Of a stretch of 6,190 nt of DNA, positions 1 to 6,037 are shown in pieces. The stretch lies in NCBI GenBank assembly GCA_027482985.1, contig JAIXVO010000312.1, positions 1-6,190 on the forward strand, written 5' to 3'. The position numbers were made by a program, and so were the translations under genes. The stretch's first letter is position 1. The number at the start of each line of letters is the position of its first letter. Source of the DNA: Cyanobacteriota bacterium. Its GTDB lineage: Bacteria > Cyanobacteriota > Cyanobacteriia > Leptolyngbyales > Leptolyngbyaceae. The notes under the pieces are model-generated. The model had not been told where the DNA came from, did not search any database, and worked only from the letters and a program-made list of their open reading frames with translations.

Positions 1-284
1 GCACCTAGGGTATCAGCGATCGAAGCGGCAATTAAGCCATTCACGAAACCGAATAAAGCGCCTGCAACTAAGACTAAAACAATGTTAGGTAAACCGAAAA
101 CTGTGGCAATTAAATAAATAAAGATAAAAACTGGGACTTGAACAAATCCTAATGGCGCAAACCATTGACGAATGGCAACAAACCAATCGGCTAAGGGAAT
201 TCGACTGGCCAAAAATGCCAGTAAGACACCCCCCAAAAGCAGCAACCAAAAACGTTTGCTGCGGAGCCAGCGGCGATTGATCAT
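1..284 (-). CDS. TVP38/TMEM64 family (DedA/VTT-domain) membrane protein, N-terminal part
   Basis: Partial gene: the N-terminal 94 codons are present and the C-terminus runs off the left edge. The reading starts MINRRWLRSKRF, a basic cytoplasmic-type N-terminus, followed by a hydrophobic segment at about residues 12-28. A second segment at about 50-63 leads into GLPNIVLVLVAGALFG (residues 64-79). This Gly-Leu-Pro then Ala-Gly-Ala-x-Phe-Gly pattern is typical of the VTT domain of the TVP38/TMEM64 branch of the DedA superfamily. Members are polytopic inner-membrane proteins, and eukaryotic relatives act as lipid scramblases; the bacterial substrate is usually unknown. The ATG at 284 is preceded by a weak AGGTAA about 8 bases upstream and by an in-frame TAG at 297-299, so this start is well bounded. 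It is probably cotranscribed with the small membrane protein 12 bases upstream. Family call is fairly sure; substrate unknown. Confidence 0.82.
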   Translation of the reverse strand, partial: MINRRWLRSKRFWLLLLGGVLLAFLASRIPLADWFVAIRQWFAPLGFVQVPVFIFIYLIATVFGLPNIVLVLVAGALFGFVNGLIAASIADTLG

Positions 285-296
285 AGAATGAATTAC

Positions 297-524
297 CTAA
301 TAGAGATCGCCACAGCGGGCTTGTAATTGCGTTTCACTTAAACCAAAGTTTTGCTGCCGACAAAGTAACACTTGCGCCGCACGCTGACGGGCAAAAACGC
401 GATGGGTTAGCCAGCCGATGGGGGTTCCGATGACAATGCCGATCGCCATGCCAATTAATAAACTCCGAATCAAATCGCGCCGATGAATCCGATTGGGGGA
501 TTCTGGTTTCACTGTCGTTTGCAT
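297..524 (-). CDS. small single-span membrane protein with a glycine zipper, function unknown
   Basis: I do not recognise this protein. From the ATG at 524 it has 75 residues. A basic N-terminal stretch (RIHRRDLIR, residues 12-20) precedes one transmembrane helix at about 18-44. The helix carries glycines at 25, 29, 33 and 37, a perfect GxxxGxxxGxxxG zipper that suggests tight helix packing. The C-terminal part is polar, with two cysteines (55 and 71) in a CRQQ...ARCG context. The next gene downstream, the TVP38/TMEM64 protein, starts 12 bases after this stop and in the same frame, so the two are probably an operon and may act together (inference). A TTG at 542 would add six residues (LRLTSA) and has a slightly better GGTAAG upstream. 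I chose ATG because it is the commoner start, but neither has a strong Shine-Dalgarno. The frame stays open upstream to a TGA at 696-698 without another standard start. Confidence 0.62.
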   Translation of the reverse strand: MQTTVKPESPNRIHRRDLIRSLLIGMAIGIVIGTPIGWLTHRVFARQRAAQVLLCRQQNFGLSETQLQARCGDLY

Positions 525-689
525 CGCTGAAGTTAAACGCAACTGCTTACCATGAAAGCGCTTGAGCGATCGCGTGACCTCTGTCGGAGAGGTGAGCAGA
601 TAGGCGATCGCACCAAAATCTGACTTGCGGCATAGTTGGATTGTTCGGTTGCTTTTGTATGGTTGAAAGAAAATCGCTGCAAGGTGTGT
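525..689. promoter_or_regulatory. divergent intergenic region between the membrane gene pair and the epimerase-like gene
   Basis: These 165 bases separate two divergently read genes and should hold both promoters. Two HIP1 octamers lie here (566-573 and 604-611). On the minus strand, TTGCAG (677-682) and TACAAA (654-659) are 17 bases apart and form a weak sigma70-like pair for the membrane cluster. On the plus strand I find no convincing -35/-10 pair. AAGGTG at 681-686, just before the ATG at 690, is the Shine-Dalgarno candidate for the epimerase-like gene. All promoter assignments here are tentative. Confidence 0.35.
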
Positions 690-1634
690 ATGTCTTCATC
701 AACCCTGTCTCCCACAATGCCAGTCACGTTCACTAACGACCGGTTACAGCTCGTGGTGCGCCCTGATTTGGGCGGACGCATCGACCAATTGCACGATCGC
801 CGCACCGGGAAAAATTGGCTCTGGCATCCGGACGAGTATGATGCCACTCAATCGCGATCGCTGCCCGTGGGTGCGCCGTTTGATCCCCATTGGACAGGCG
901 GTTGGGATGACATTTTCCCAAATGATGCGGCGGGTGAGTTTCGCGGCTGGGAACTGGTGGATCATGGGGAACTTTGGTCGCAAGCCTGGACAGTCCTGAC
1001 GGTGAGCGAACAGGCGATCGTGATGCAGTATCAGTGCCAAACGGTGCCTGTCCAGGTAACGAAAACGGTTACCCTGCATCCCACTGCTGCCGAAGTGCAA
1101 ATTCAAGTTGAGTTTCGCAACCAGTCGGATCAGGAAATTCCGTTTTTGTTCAAACAACATTGCGCGATCGCGATTCAGCCGGGAGACGAAATTCTGCTGC
1201 CGGAGTGTTGGGTGGAACCGGCTTTTTTAGAGTTCAGTAAAATTATTGGGCAGGCGGGTAAAACTCGGTTCCCAAAAGCCTTGGCAGCGGATGGATCAGA
1301 GGTGGATTTGCGGATGATCCCGCCGCCCTCGTCTCAGTTGCAGGAATTTTATTACACTTCGGAGTTAGCCACTGGAGAATGTGGGATTGCTAACCCGGAG
1401 TCGCGATCGCGGTTGTTGATGCAGTTTGACCAGACTGATTTTCCTTACGTATGGGCGTTTCAAAGCTATGGCGGCTGGCGGGATGCTTACGTGGTAGTGC
1501 TGGAACCTTGCACGACGTTGCCCTATGACCTGGAATTGGCTTGTCAGCAGGGCAGTGTGGCGCGATTGGCACCACACGCGATTCAACAGCGCACGTTAAC
1601 GGTGCAGGTGCAACTCCAGGGCGACGGGGCTTGA
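690..1634 (+). CDS. aldose 1-epimerase / galactose mutarotase-like family protein
   Basis: From the ATG at 690 this encodes 314 residues with the beta-sandwich character of the galactose mutarotase superfamily. These are cytoplasmic enzymes that interconvert the alpha and beta anomers of sugars or bind modified sugars. Visible landmarks are the N-terminal [20 protein letters not shown], in which a strand then Gly-Gly-Arg opens the fold. Next come [11 protein letters not shown] (residues 68-78), FKQHCAIAI with His157 where the family places an active-site histidine, and LEPCTTLP with Glu272 where it places the catalytic base. The His/Glu assignments come from motif position, not alignment. The substrate is not deducible; this divergent branch is often annotated only as epimerase-like. 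I chose ATG 690 because AAGGTG precedes it with good spacing. The ATG at 717 (MPVTFTND) lacks a ribosome site but is possible, and a TTG at 636 is unlikely. The stop lies 39 bases inside the convergent trmFO. Confidence 0.78.
   Translation: MSSSTLSPTMPVTFTNDRLQLVVRPDLGGRIDQLHDRRTGKNWLWHPDEYDATQSRSLPVGAPFDPHWTGGWDDIFPNDAAGEFRGWELVDHGELWSQAWTVLTVSEQAIVMQYQCQTVPVQVTKTVTLHPTAAEVQIQVEFRNQSDQEIPFLFKQHCAIAIQPGDEILLPECWVEPAFLEFSKIIGQAGKTRFPKALAADGSEVDLRMIPPPSSQLQEFYYTSELATGECGIANPESRSRLLMQFDQTDFPYVWAFQSYGGWRDAYVVVLEPCTTLPYDLELACQQGSVARLAPHAIQQRTLTVQVQLQGDGA
1596..1634. other. 39-base convergent (tail-to-tail) overlap of two coding regions
   Basis: The plus-strand epimerase-like gene stops with TGA at 1632-1634. 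The minus-strand trmFO stops with TAA, read from 1598 down to 1596. The shared bases therefore encode the last 12 residues of each protein plus the stops. No intergenic space or hairpin with a T-run exists here, so neither gene has a visible intrinsic terminator and the two transcripts must overlap in antisense. Confidence 0.85.
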
Positions 1635-2999
1635 CGATACGGGTAAAGCGGGTTGGGTCGCTTGCACCCAGGTTGTGAGGTCAGCCAGTGCGCGATCGCG
1701 GTAGTGCCCGTAGCGTTCCTGCTTGTTGCGAATGCGGTGGGGCAGGTCGGGGATGATGCCAAAGTTGGGGGGCATCGGCTGGAAGTGTTTGGGCGAGGCG
1801 GAACTGATAAAGTCGAACAGCGCGCCCATCATGGTGGTGACGGGCAGTTGGACGAGGGGTTGACCCAGAGCCAGTCGTGCCGCGTTGGTGCCCGCTAACC
1901 AACCGCCTGCCGCTGCTGCCGTGTAACCTTCGGTGCCGACCAGTTGTCCCGCGGCCAGCAGGTGCGATCGCGATTTGAATTGCAGCGTCGGGTGTAACAG
2001 TTCCGGCGCATTGATAAAGGTGTTGCGGTGCATCACGCCCATGCGGACAAATTCGGCATTTTCCAGCCCTGGAATCAGGCGGAAGACGCGCTTTTGTTCG
2101 CCCCACCGGAGATTGGTCTGGAAGCCGACTAAGTTCCACAGGTGTCCGGCTTTGTCTTCCTGGCGGAGTTGCACGACGGCGTAGGGTTTTTTGGCTTTGT
2201 TGTCGGGGTCACGAAAATCGCCTAACCGCGCATCGAACAGCCCCACGGGTTTGAGGGGACCGTAGCGCATGGTATCTTCGCCCCGCCGCGCCATTTCTTC
2301 AATCGGCAAACAGGCTTCAAAGAATTTTGCTGTTTCCCGTTCAAAGTCTTTCAGCTCCGCCTGTTCCGCTGCACACAGGGCGTGCCAGAAGTGGAGATAC
2401 TGATCGCGGGTCATGGGGCAGTTGAGATAGGCCGCTTCCCCTTTGTCATAGCGGGAGGCGCGAAAGGCGATCGCGTCATTAATCGATTCCCCCACGACAA
2501 TGGGACTGGCGGCATCGAAAAAGCTCATGTACTCCATGCCCGTTAACTGCCGCAGGTCATCCGCGAGATCGGGACTGGTGAGGGGACCCGTCGTTAAGAC
2601 CGTAATGCCTGTCGTCGGGAGTTGCCGCACTTCTGCCCGTTCCAGGGTGATCAGGGGATGGCTGGCGAGGCGTTCTGTCAAATCTCGGCTGAACACCGCG
2701 CGATCAACCGCCAATGCGCCCCCCGCTGGCACCGCATGATGATCCGCCAGGCCAATGATGATGGAACCCAATTGCCGCAGTTCCGTATGCAGCAAGCCAG
2801 ACGCGCGATCGCTCGACTGCGCCCCAAAGGAGTTACTACACACCAGTTCAGCTAAATGTTCCGTATGGTGGGCGGGACTTTGCCGCAGCGGGCGCATTTC
2901 CGTCAAAATCACGGGAATCCCCGCCTGAGCAATTTGCCACGCGGCCTCGGTGCCAGCCAAGCCGCCGCCAATCACGCGAATCGGTTCTGCGATCGTCAT
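1596..2999 (-). CDS. trmFO: methylenetetrahydrofolate--tRNA-(uracil-5-)-methyltransferase TrmFO
   Basis: This folate- and FAD-dependent cytoplasmic enzyme makes m5U54 (ribothymidine) in the T-loop of tRNA, taking the methylene group from 5,10-methylene-THF rather than SAM. The protein has 467 residues. The N-terminal FAD-binding motif is [14 protein letters not shown] (residues 9-22), followed by the family's EMRP and AHHT segments. Both cysteines studied in the Bacillus enzyme are present: Cys54 in ELVCSNS and Cys230 in [15 protein letters not shown]. Other TrmFO hallmarks are [10 protein letters not shown] (91-100), [14 protein letters not shown] (183-196), FGIIPDLP near the C-terminus, and a Gly/Ala-rich second dinucleotide segment ([18 protein letters not shown]). 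The ATG at 2999 has GAGG five bases upstream. The protein is longer than the usual 435-450 residues, mainly through about 20 residues at the C-terminus (ending VALELHLHR). That tail is encoded partly in the overlap with the epimerase-like gene. It probably shares a transcript with the methylase upstream (24-base gap). Confidence 0.97.
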   Translation of the reverse strand: MTIAEPIRVIGGGLAGTEAAWQIAQAGIPVILTEMRPLRQSPAHHTEHLAELVCSNSFGAQSSDRASGLLHTELRQLGSIIIGLADHHAVPAGGALAVDRAVFSRDLTERLASHPLITLERAEVRQLPTTGITVLTTGPLTSPDLADDLRQLTGMEYMSFFDAASPIVVGESINDAIAFRASRYDKGEAAYLNCPMTRDQYLHFWHALCAAEQAELKDFERETAKFFEACLPIEEMARRGEDTMRYGPLKPVGLFDARLGDFRDPDNKAKKPYAVVQLRQEDKAGHLWNLVGFQTNLRWGEQKRVFRLIPGLENAEFVRMGVMHRNTFINAPELLHPTLQFKSRSHLLAAGQLVGTEGYTAAAAGGWLAGTNAARLALGQPLVQLPVTTMMGALFDFISSASPKHFQPMPPNFGIIPDLPHRIRNKQERYGHYRDRALADLTTWVQATQPALPVSSSPVALELHLHR

Positions 3000-3023
3000 T
3001 TCTGCCTCATCTCATGCACCTTC

Positions 3024-3995
3024 CTAGCATACCGTCGCTGCTGGTTCTGGGGGGGCGATCGCCCGGGCGTGCTGCCAAAACTCTGCCGGGAACGGTTGCG
3101 GCTCGGTGGTAGCAGTATTTTGCAACAGGACGGTGAACGCGCCTGCGCCTAAGCCCGATTGGGGAAATAGACGGTAGCAGGGAAAGTCTGCTAAGTGCGA
3201 TTGGTGAGCTTGTAGGGCAGGGACGGGGACGGGTTGGAAGTGGGGAAAGCGATCGCACAACCACTGCACTACTTGTTCGTTTTCTTCCGGCGAGTAGGTG
3301 CAGGTCATGTAGACGAGATAGCCCTGTCCGGCGACGAGTTGGGCAGAGTTGGCGAGAATCCGTTTCTGCCGATTGGCGTTGTTGTTGATGGTGACGGGAT
3401 GGAAGCAACCGGGCGCTTTGCCGCCTTTGGCAATCAGGGATTGTCCGGTACAAGGGGCATCCACGAGGACGAGTTGCGCCGTTTGGGGAATTTCTGCCGC
3501 CAGCACTTGGGAATCTCGGTTGGTAATCCAGGCGGGGTGAATGTGGCAGCGGATGAGGTTGGAGCGGAGTGCCCCGATGCGTTTGCCGATCACTTCATTA
3601 CTGATTAACACTGGCGGCTGTAAGGCTCTCCAGGCAGCGATACTTTTGCCGCCTGGAGCCGCGCAGACATCAATCACCGTGGCGATCGCTGTGATAATTT
3701 CCTGAATCACGGAAATCGCAAAGATGGAAGAGAAATCCAGGCAATAGAATGCGCCTGCGTCATGGAGTGGATGTTTGCCGGGTTGTTGGCCAGCGGTGAG
3801 GCGATCGCACCACTCCGGTTGCCAGGGCAGCGGCGGGACAATCTCAAACGGGTGTGGCTGGGGGCGCGGCTGACACCACAGGATCGCCGAGGGTTGCGGT
3901 TGGGGATGCAACAGGCGATCGCAAAAGGCGGTCTGTTCGGCTGCGACCTCAAACAACCGTTGACTCAATTTCACCAGTAGGCGGGATGCTGTCAT
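3024..3995 (-). CDS. RsmB/NOP-family class I SAM-dependent RNA (cytosine-C5) methyltransferase
   Basis: Predicted to transfer a methyl group from SAM to C5 of a cytosine in rRNA or tRNA. The protein has 323 residues. Family motifs appear in order: a DAGAFYCLDFSS segment (79-90) matching the usual GAfYvQdpSS; SAM motif I DVCAAPGGKS (109-118); motif IV DAPCTGQS with Cys182; the arginine/lysine stretch NRQKRILANSAQL; motif VI YMTCTYSPEENE with Cys232; and RLFPQSGLGAGAF near the end. Cys182 and Cys232 are 50 residues apart, the same spacing as Cys325/Cys375 in E. coli RsmB, where the motif VI cysteine is the nucleophile. Both are present, so it should be active. It lacks the N-terminal NusB-like domain of true RsmB, so its target (16S rRNA or tRNA) cannot be named. 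Start ATG at 3995 has no clear Shine-Dalgarno. trmFO follows after 24 bases, suggesting an RNA-methylation operon. A run of seven C (coding strand, 3049-3055) lies about eleven codons from the stop. Confidence 0.9.
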   Translation of the reverse strand: MTASRLLVKLSQRLFEVAAEQTAFCDRLLHPQPQPSAILWCQPRPQPHPFEIVPPLPWQPEWCDRLTAGQQPGKHPLHDAGAFYCLDFSSIFAISVIQEIITAIATVIDVCAAPGGKSIAAWRALQPPVLISNEVIGKRIGALRSNLIRCHIHPAWITNRDSQVLAAEIPQTAQLVLVDAPCTGQSLIAKGGKAPGCFHPVTINNNANRQKRILANSAQLVAGQGYLVYMTCTYSPEENEQVVQWLCDRFPHFQPVPVPALQAHQSHLADFPCYRLFPQSGLGAGAFTVLLQNTATTEPQPFPAEFWQHARAIAPPEPAATVC

Positions 3996-4021
3996 GCCGA
4001 CACACGAAAATTGGACTTCTC

Positions 4022-4027
4022 ATTTTA
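4022..4027 (-). promoter_or_regulatory. candidate -10 box for the methylase-trmFO operon
   Basis: Read on the minus strand these bases are TAAAAT, one mismatch from TATAAT, about 27 bases upstream of the methylase ATG at 3995. A start of transcription would fall near 4015, leaving a leader of about 20 bases. The -35 region is poor: the nearest candidate, TGACTG at 4046-4051, matches only partly and is 18 bases away. The prediction rests mainly on position and the -10 match. Confidence 0.35.
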
Positions 4028-4040
4028 GCCGCGTGAGTTG

Positions 4041-4058
4041 CCCGTCAGTCACGACGGG
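4041..4058. promoter_or_regulatory. perfect 6-bp inverted repeat (hairpin or operator) upstream of the ABC-F gene
   Basis: CCCGTC (4041-4046) and GACGGG (4053-4058) are perfect inverted repeats around the six-base loop AGTCAC. In the plus-strand transcript this would be a GC-rich hairpin. Its 3' arm takes up the first three G of GGGAGGG (4056-4062), the only strong Shine-Dalgarno-like sequence ahead of the ABC-F gene. There is no T-run after it, so it is not an intrinsic terminator. It could equally be a protein-binding site between the two divergent genes, since it overlaps the -35 region of the candidate minus-strand promoter. Confidence 0.4.
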
Positions 4059-4076
4059 AGGGAATCGATTAAGCTG

Positions 4077-4109
4077 ATGAAGGAAAGTCCACCTGAGCGA
4101 AGTTCATGA
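4077..4109 (+). CDS. possible 10-codon leader peptide overlapping the ABC-F start
   Basis: ATG at 4077 opens the frame MKESPPERSS, which ends at TGA 4107-4109 and overlaps the ABC-F start codon as ATGA (4106-4109). That arrangement is typical of translational coupling. The ABC-F start itself has only a weak GAAG three bases upstream, so reinitiation after the leader is plausible. The nearest strong Shine-Dalgarno-like sequence, GGAGG at 4057-4061, is 15 bases from this ATG, longer than ideal. In-frame ATT (4068) and CTG (4074) lie closer, and the frame is open upstream to a TAG at 4026-4028. The Pro-Pro pair (CCA CCT) is notable because Uup-like ABC-F proteins are linked to relief of proline-type stalling. 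It may simply be chance; no expression evidence is visible. Confidence 0.25.
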   Translation: MKESPPERSS

Positions 4110-6037
4110 CCTTGTTTTCCTTGCGATCGCTGCACAAAGATTTTGGCATTAAAGAAATTTTGCGAGATGCTAGCTTCAGCCTGGAAGAAGGCGACAAGGT
4201 CGGGTTGATTGGCACCAATGGCTCCGGTAAATCCACCCTGCTGAAAATGATTGCCCGTTTGGAACCAATTGACAGCGGCGAAATTTGGGTGAACTCCAGT
4301 GCCAAGATTGTCTATCTGCCGCAGCAGCCGGAACTGGAGGACAGTCGCACGGTGCTGGAGCAAGTGTTTGCCGATAGTGGCGAAAAGCTGGCACTGGTAC
4401 GGGAATACGAAATGATTTCCCATCAGTTGGCGGCAGGGCAGGGGGATGCTAACAAGTTGATGGCACAACTTTCCACGGTGTCGCAGCGCATCGATATGGT
4501 GGGCGCGTGGGAACTGGAATCGGATGCGAAAGTAATTCTCACCCAATTGGGGATTCACGATTTTGAGGCCAAGATTGGGGATTTATCGGGGGGCTATCGG
4601 AAGCGGATTGCGATCGCCACGGCTTTGCTCTCCCAACCCGACGTATTACTGATGGATGAGCCGACCAACCATTTGGATGCGCTTTCAGTCGAGTGGTTAC
4701 AGAGTTATTTGAAGCGCTTCCAGGGTGCCCTCTTGCTGATTACCCACGATCGCTACTTTTTGGATCAGGTGACGAATCGCATCCTGGAAATCGATCGCGC
4801 GGATTTGTTTGGCTATACGGGCAACTACAGTTACTACTTGGAGAAAAAAGCGGCAGCGGAAGAGTCGGCGGTCAGCACCCAACGCAAACATGCAGGCGTG
4901 TTACGCCGCGAGTTGGAATGGCTGAAACGCGGCCCCAAAGCCCGGAGTACCAAGCAAAAAGCCCGAATTGACCGGATTCGCGATATGCAGGCGCAGGAGT
5001 TCAAACAGGCGCATGGCAAGGTGGACATTTCCACGGTGGGGCGGCGCATCGGCAAAAAGGTGATCGAGTTGACCGGGATTACCAAAGCCTATGGCGATCG
5101 CACCCTGATCAAAGACTTTACCTACCTATTTAATCCCGAAGATCGGGTCGGAATTATTGGCAGTAACGGGGCTGGCAAGTCCACGCTCATGAATATCATC
5201 ACGGGCACTGTCACGCCAGATGCCGGCACCGTCGAAATTGGCACCACGATTCACATCGGCTATTTCGACCAGCACTCCGATGATGTGACGATGAATGAAA
5301 ATCAGCGGGTGATTGAGTATCTCAAAGGCGTTGCCGAATTAGTGCAAACCAACGATGGCAGCGTGATTACCGCTTCGCAAATGCTGGAACGGTTTCTGTT
5401 TCCCCCCGATCAGCAATATGCCCCCATTCACAAACTCTCAGGCGGGGAAAAACGCCGTCTGTTCCTGCTGCGCGTCCTCATGAGCGCCCCCAATGTCCTG
5501 ATCCTGGACGAACCCACCAACGATCTAGACGTACAAACCCTCGCAGTCTTAGAGGATTACCTGGAAGATTTCAATGGCTGTGTGATTGTTGTTTCCCACG
5601 ATCGCTACTTCCTCGATCGCACCGTGGATACCATCTTTGCGTTTGAAGCGGGAGGGACGTTACGCCAGTATGCCGGGAATTATTCGATGTATTTGGATTG
5701 GCGACAACAGGAAGGGGAAGGAAGTGGTGGGAGAGAGCGGAAGGGGAAGGACGGGAAAGCGGAGAAGCCAATGGTTGCCGATGCACCTGTGCAGGGGAAT
5801 GGGGCGATCGCGAAGCCGCAAAAATTGACGTTTAAAGAGAAGCGGGAATATGAAACGTTAGAAACTCGGATTCCAGAAATGGAAGTAGAGAAGGAAAGAT
5901 TGGAAAAAAGTTTATACAACAATCCGCCGAGTGATTATGAGCAATTGCAACAAATGACCGCGCAATTAGCTGCATTGACGGAGGAAATTGAAACCTCAAC
6001 ATTGCGGTGGTTAGAGTTAGCAGAACGCATCAGTTAG
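4106..6037 (+). CDS. ABC-F family ATPase, Uup-like (ribosome-associated translation factor)
   Basis: A complete 643-residue soluble protein with two ABC ATPase domains and no membrane segments, as in ABC-F factors that bind the ribosomal E site and relieve stalled translation. Domain 1: Walker A GTNGSGKST (36-44), signature LSGGYRKR (160-167), Walker B LLMDEPTNHLD with Glu185, H-loop His214. The P-site-tRNA-interaction linker spans about 236-300 and includes ELEWLKRGPKARSTKQKAR (269-287). Domain 2: GSNGAGKST (352-360), LSGGEKRR (444-451), LILDEPTNDLD with Glu469, His498. All ATPase residues are intact. A low-complexity charged linker (about 536-558) joins a Uup-type C-terminal coiled coil (about 572-643, with RWLELAERI near the end). 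The two domains and coiled coil resemble E. coli Uup more than EttA, but orthology is not proven. ATG 4106 is the only upstream option, because an in-frame TGA lies at 4094-4096. Translation may be coupled to the small upstream frame. Confidence 0.95.
   Translation: MTLFSLRSLHKDFGIKEILRDASFSLEEGDKVGLIGTNGSGKSTLLKMIARLEPIDSGEIWVNSSAKIVYLPQQPELEDSRTVLEQVFADSGEKLALVREYEMISHQLAAGQGDANKLMAQLSTVSQRIDMVGAWELESDAKVILTQLGIHDFEAKIGDLSGGYRKRIAIATALLSQPDVLLMDEPTNHLDALSVEWLQSYLKRFQGALLLITHDRYFLDQVTNRILEIDRADLFGYTGNYSYYLEKKAAAEESAVSTQRKHAGVLRRELEWLKRGPKARSTKQKARIDRIRDMQAQEFKQAHGKVDISTVGRRIGKKVIELTGITKAYGDRTLIKDFTYLFNPEDRVGIIGSNGAGKSTLMNIITGTVTPDAGTVEIGTTIHIGYFDQHSDDVTMNENQRVIEYLKGVAELVQTNDGSVITASQMLERFLFPPDQQYAPIHKLSGGEKRRLFLLRVLMSAPNVLILDEPTNDLDVQTLAVLEDYLEDFNGCVIVVSHDRYFLDRTVDTIFAFEAGGTLRQYAGNYSMYLDWRQQEGEGSGGRERKGKDGKAEKPMVADAPVQGNGAIAKPQKLTFKEKREYETLETRIPEMEVEKERLEKSLYNNPPSDYEQLQQMTAQLAALTEEIETSTLRWLELAERIS
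5709..5767 (+). repeat. purine-rich tract with a 13-base direct repeat in the ABC-F linker
   Basis: Of 59 bases only five (5725, 5728, 5738, 5752, 5760) are pyrimidines. GGAAGGGGAAGGA occurs twice, at 5710-5722 and 5739-5751. The copies are 29 bases apart, not a multiple of three, so they are read in different frames (giving EGEG and RKGKD). The tract encodes a flexible Glu/Gly/Lys/Arg linker between the second ATPase domain and the C-terminal coiled coil. It looks like slippage-derived expansion in a region free to vary. Confidence 0.7.

Larger units (their letters stand above)
3996..4105. promoter_or_regulatory. divergent intergenic region between the RNA methylase and ABC-F genes
   Basis: The 110 bases between the two start codons must drive the methylase-trmFO pair leftward and the ABC-F gene rightward. 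They contain the candidate minus-strand -10 box, the 6-bp hairpin and the short leader frame, described separately. For the rightward gene a TTGGAC at 4011-4016 resembles a -35 box. No acceptable -10 box lies 16-18 bases beyond it, so I do not assign a promoter. Confidence 0.5.

Noticed and set aside
636..689. Longer N-terminus of the epimerase-like protein from TTG at 636
   Set aside because: It adds 18 unrelated residues from a rare start without a clear ribosome site, while the ATG at 690 has AAGGTG at suitable spacing.
744..1160. 138-codon minus-strand frame opposite the epimerase-like gene
   Set aside because: Antisense shadow with no domain features; the plus strand carries the recognisable family motifs.
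1681..2139. 152-codon minus-strand frame inside trmFO
   Set aside because: It shares the strand with trmFO in another frame; its composition is Arg/Pro/Gly-rich as expected of a shifted reading of GC-rich coding DNA.
3007..3453. 148-codon minus-strand frame inside the methylase gene
   Set aside because: A frame-shifted shadow of the methylase, whose catalytic motifs are all in the annotated frame.
4049..4558. 169-codon minus-strand open frame opposite the start of the ABC-F gene
   Set aside because: It lies wholly opposite an unmistakable ABC-F coding region apart from its last bases, has no family features, and reflects the codon bias of the real gene.
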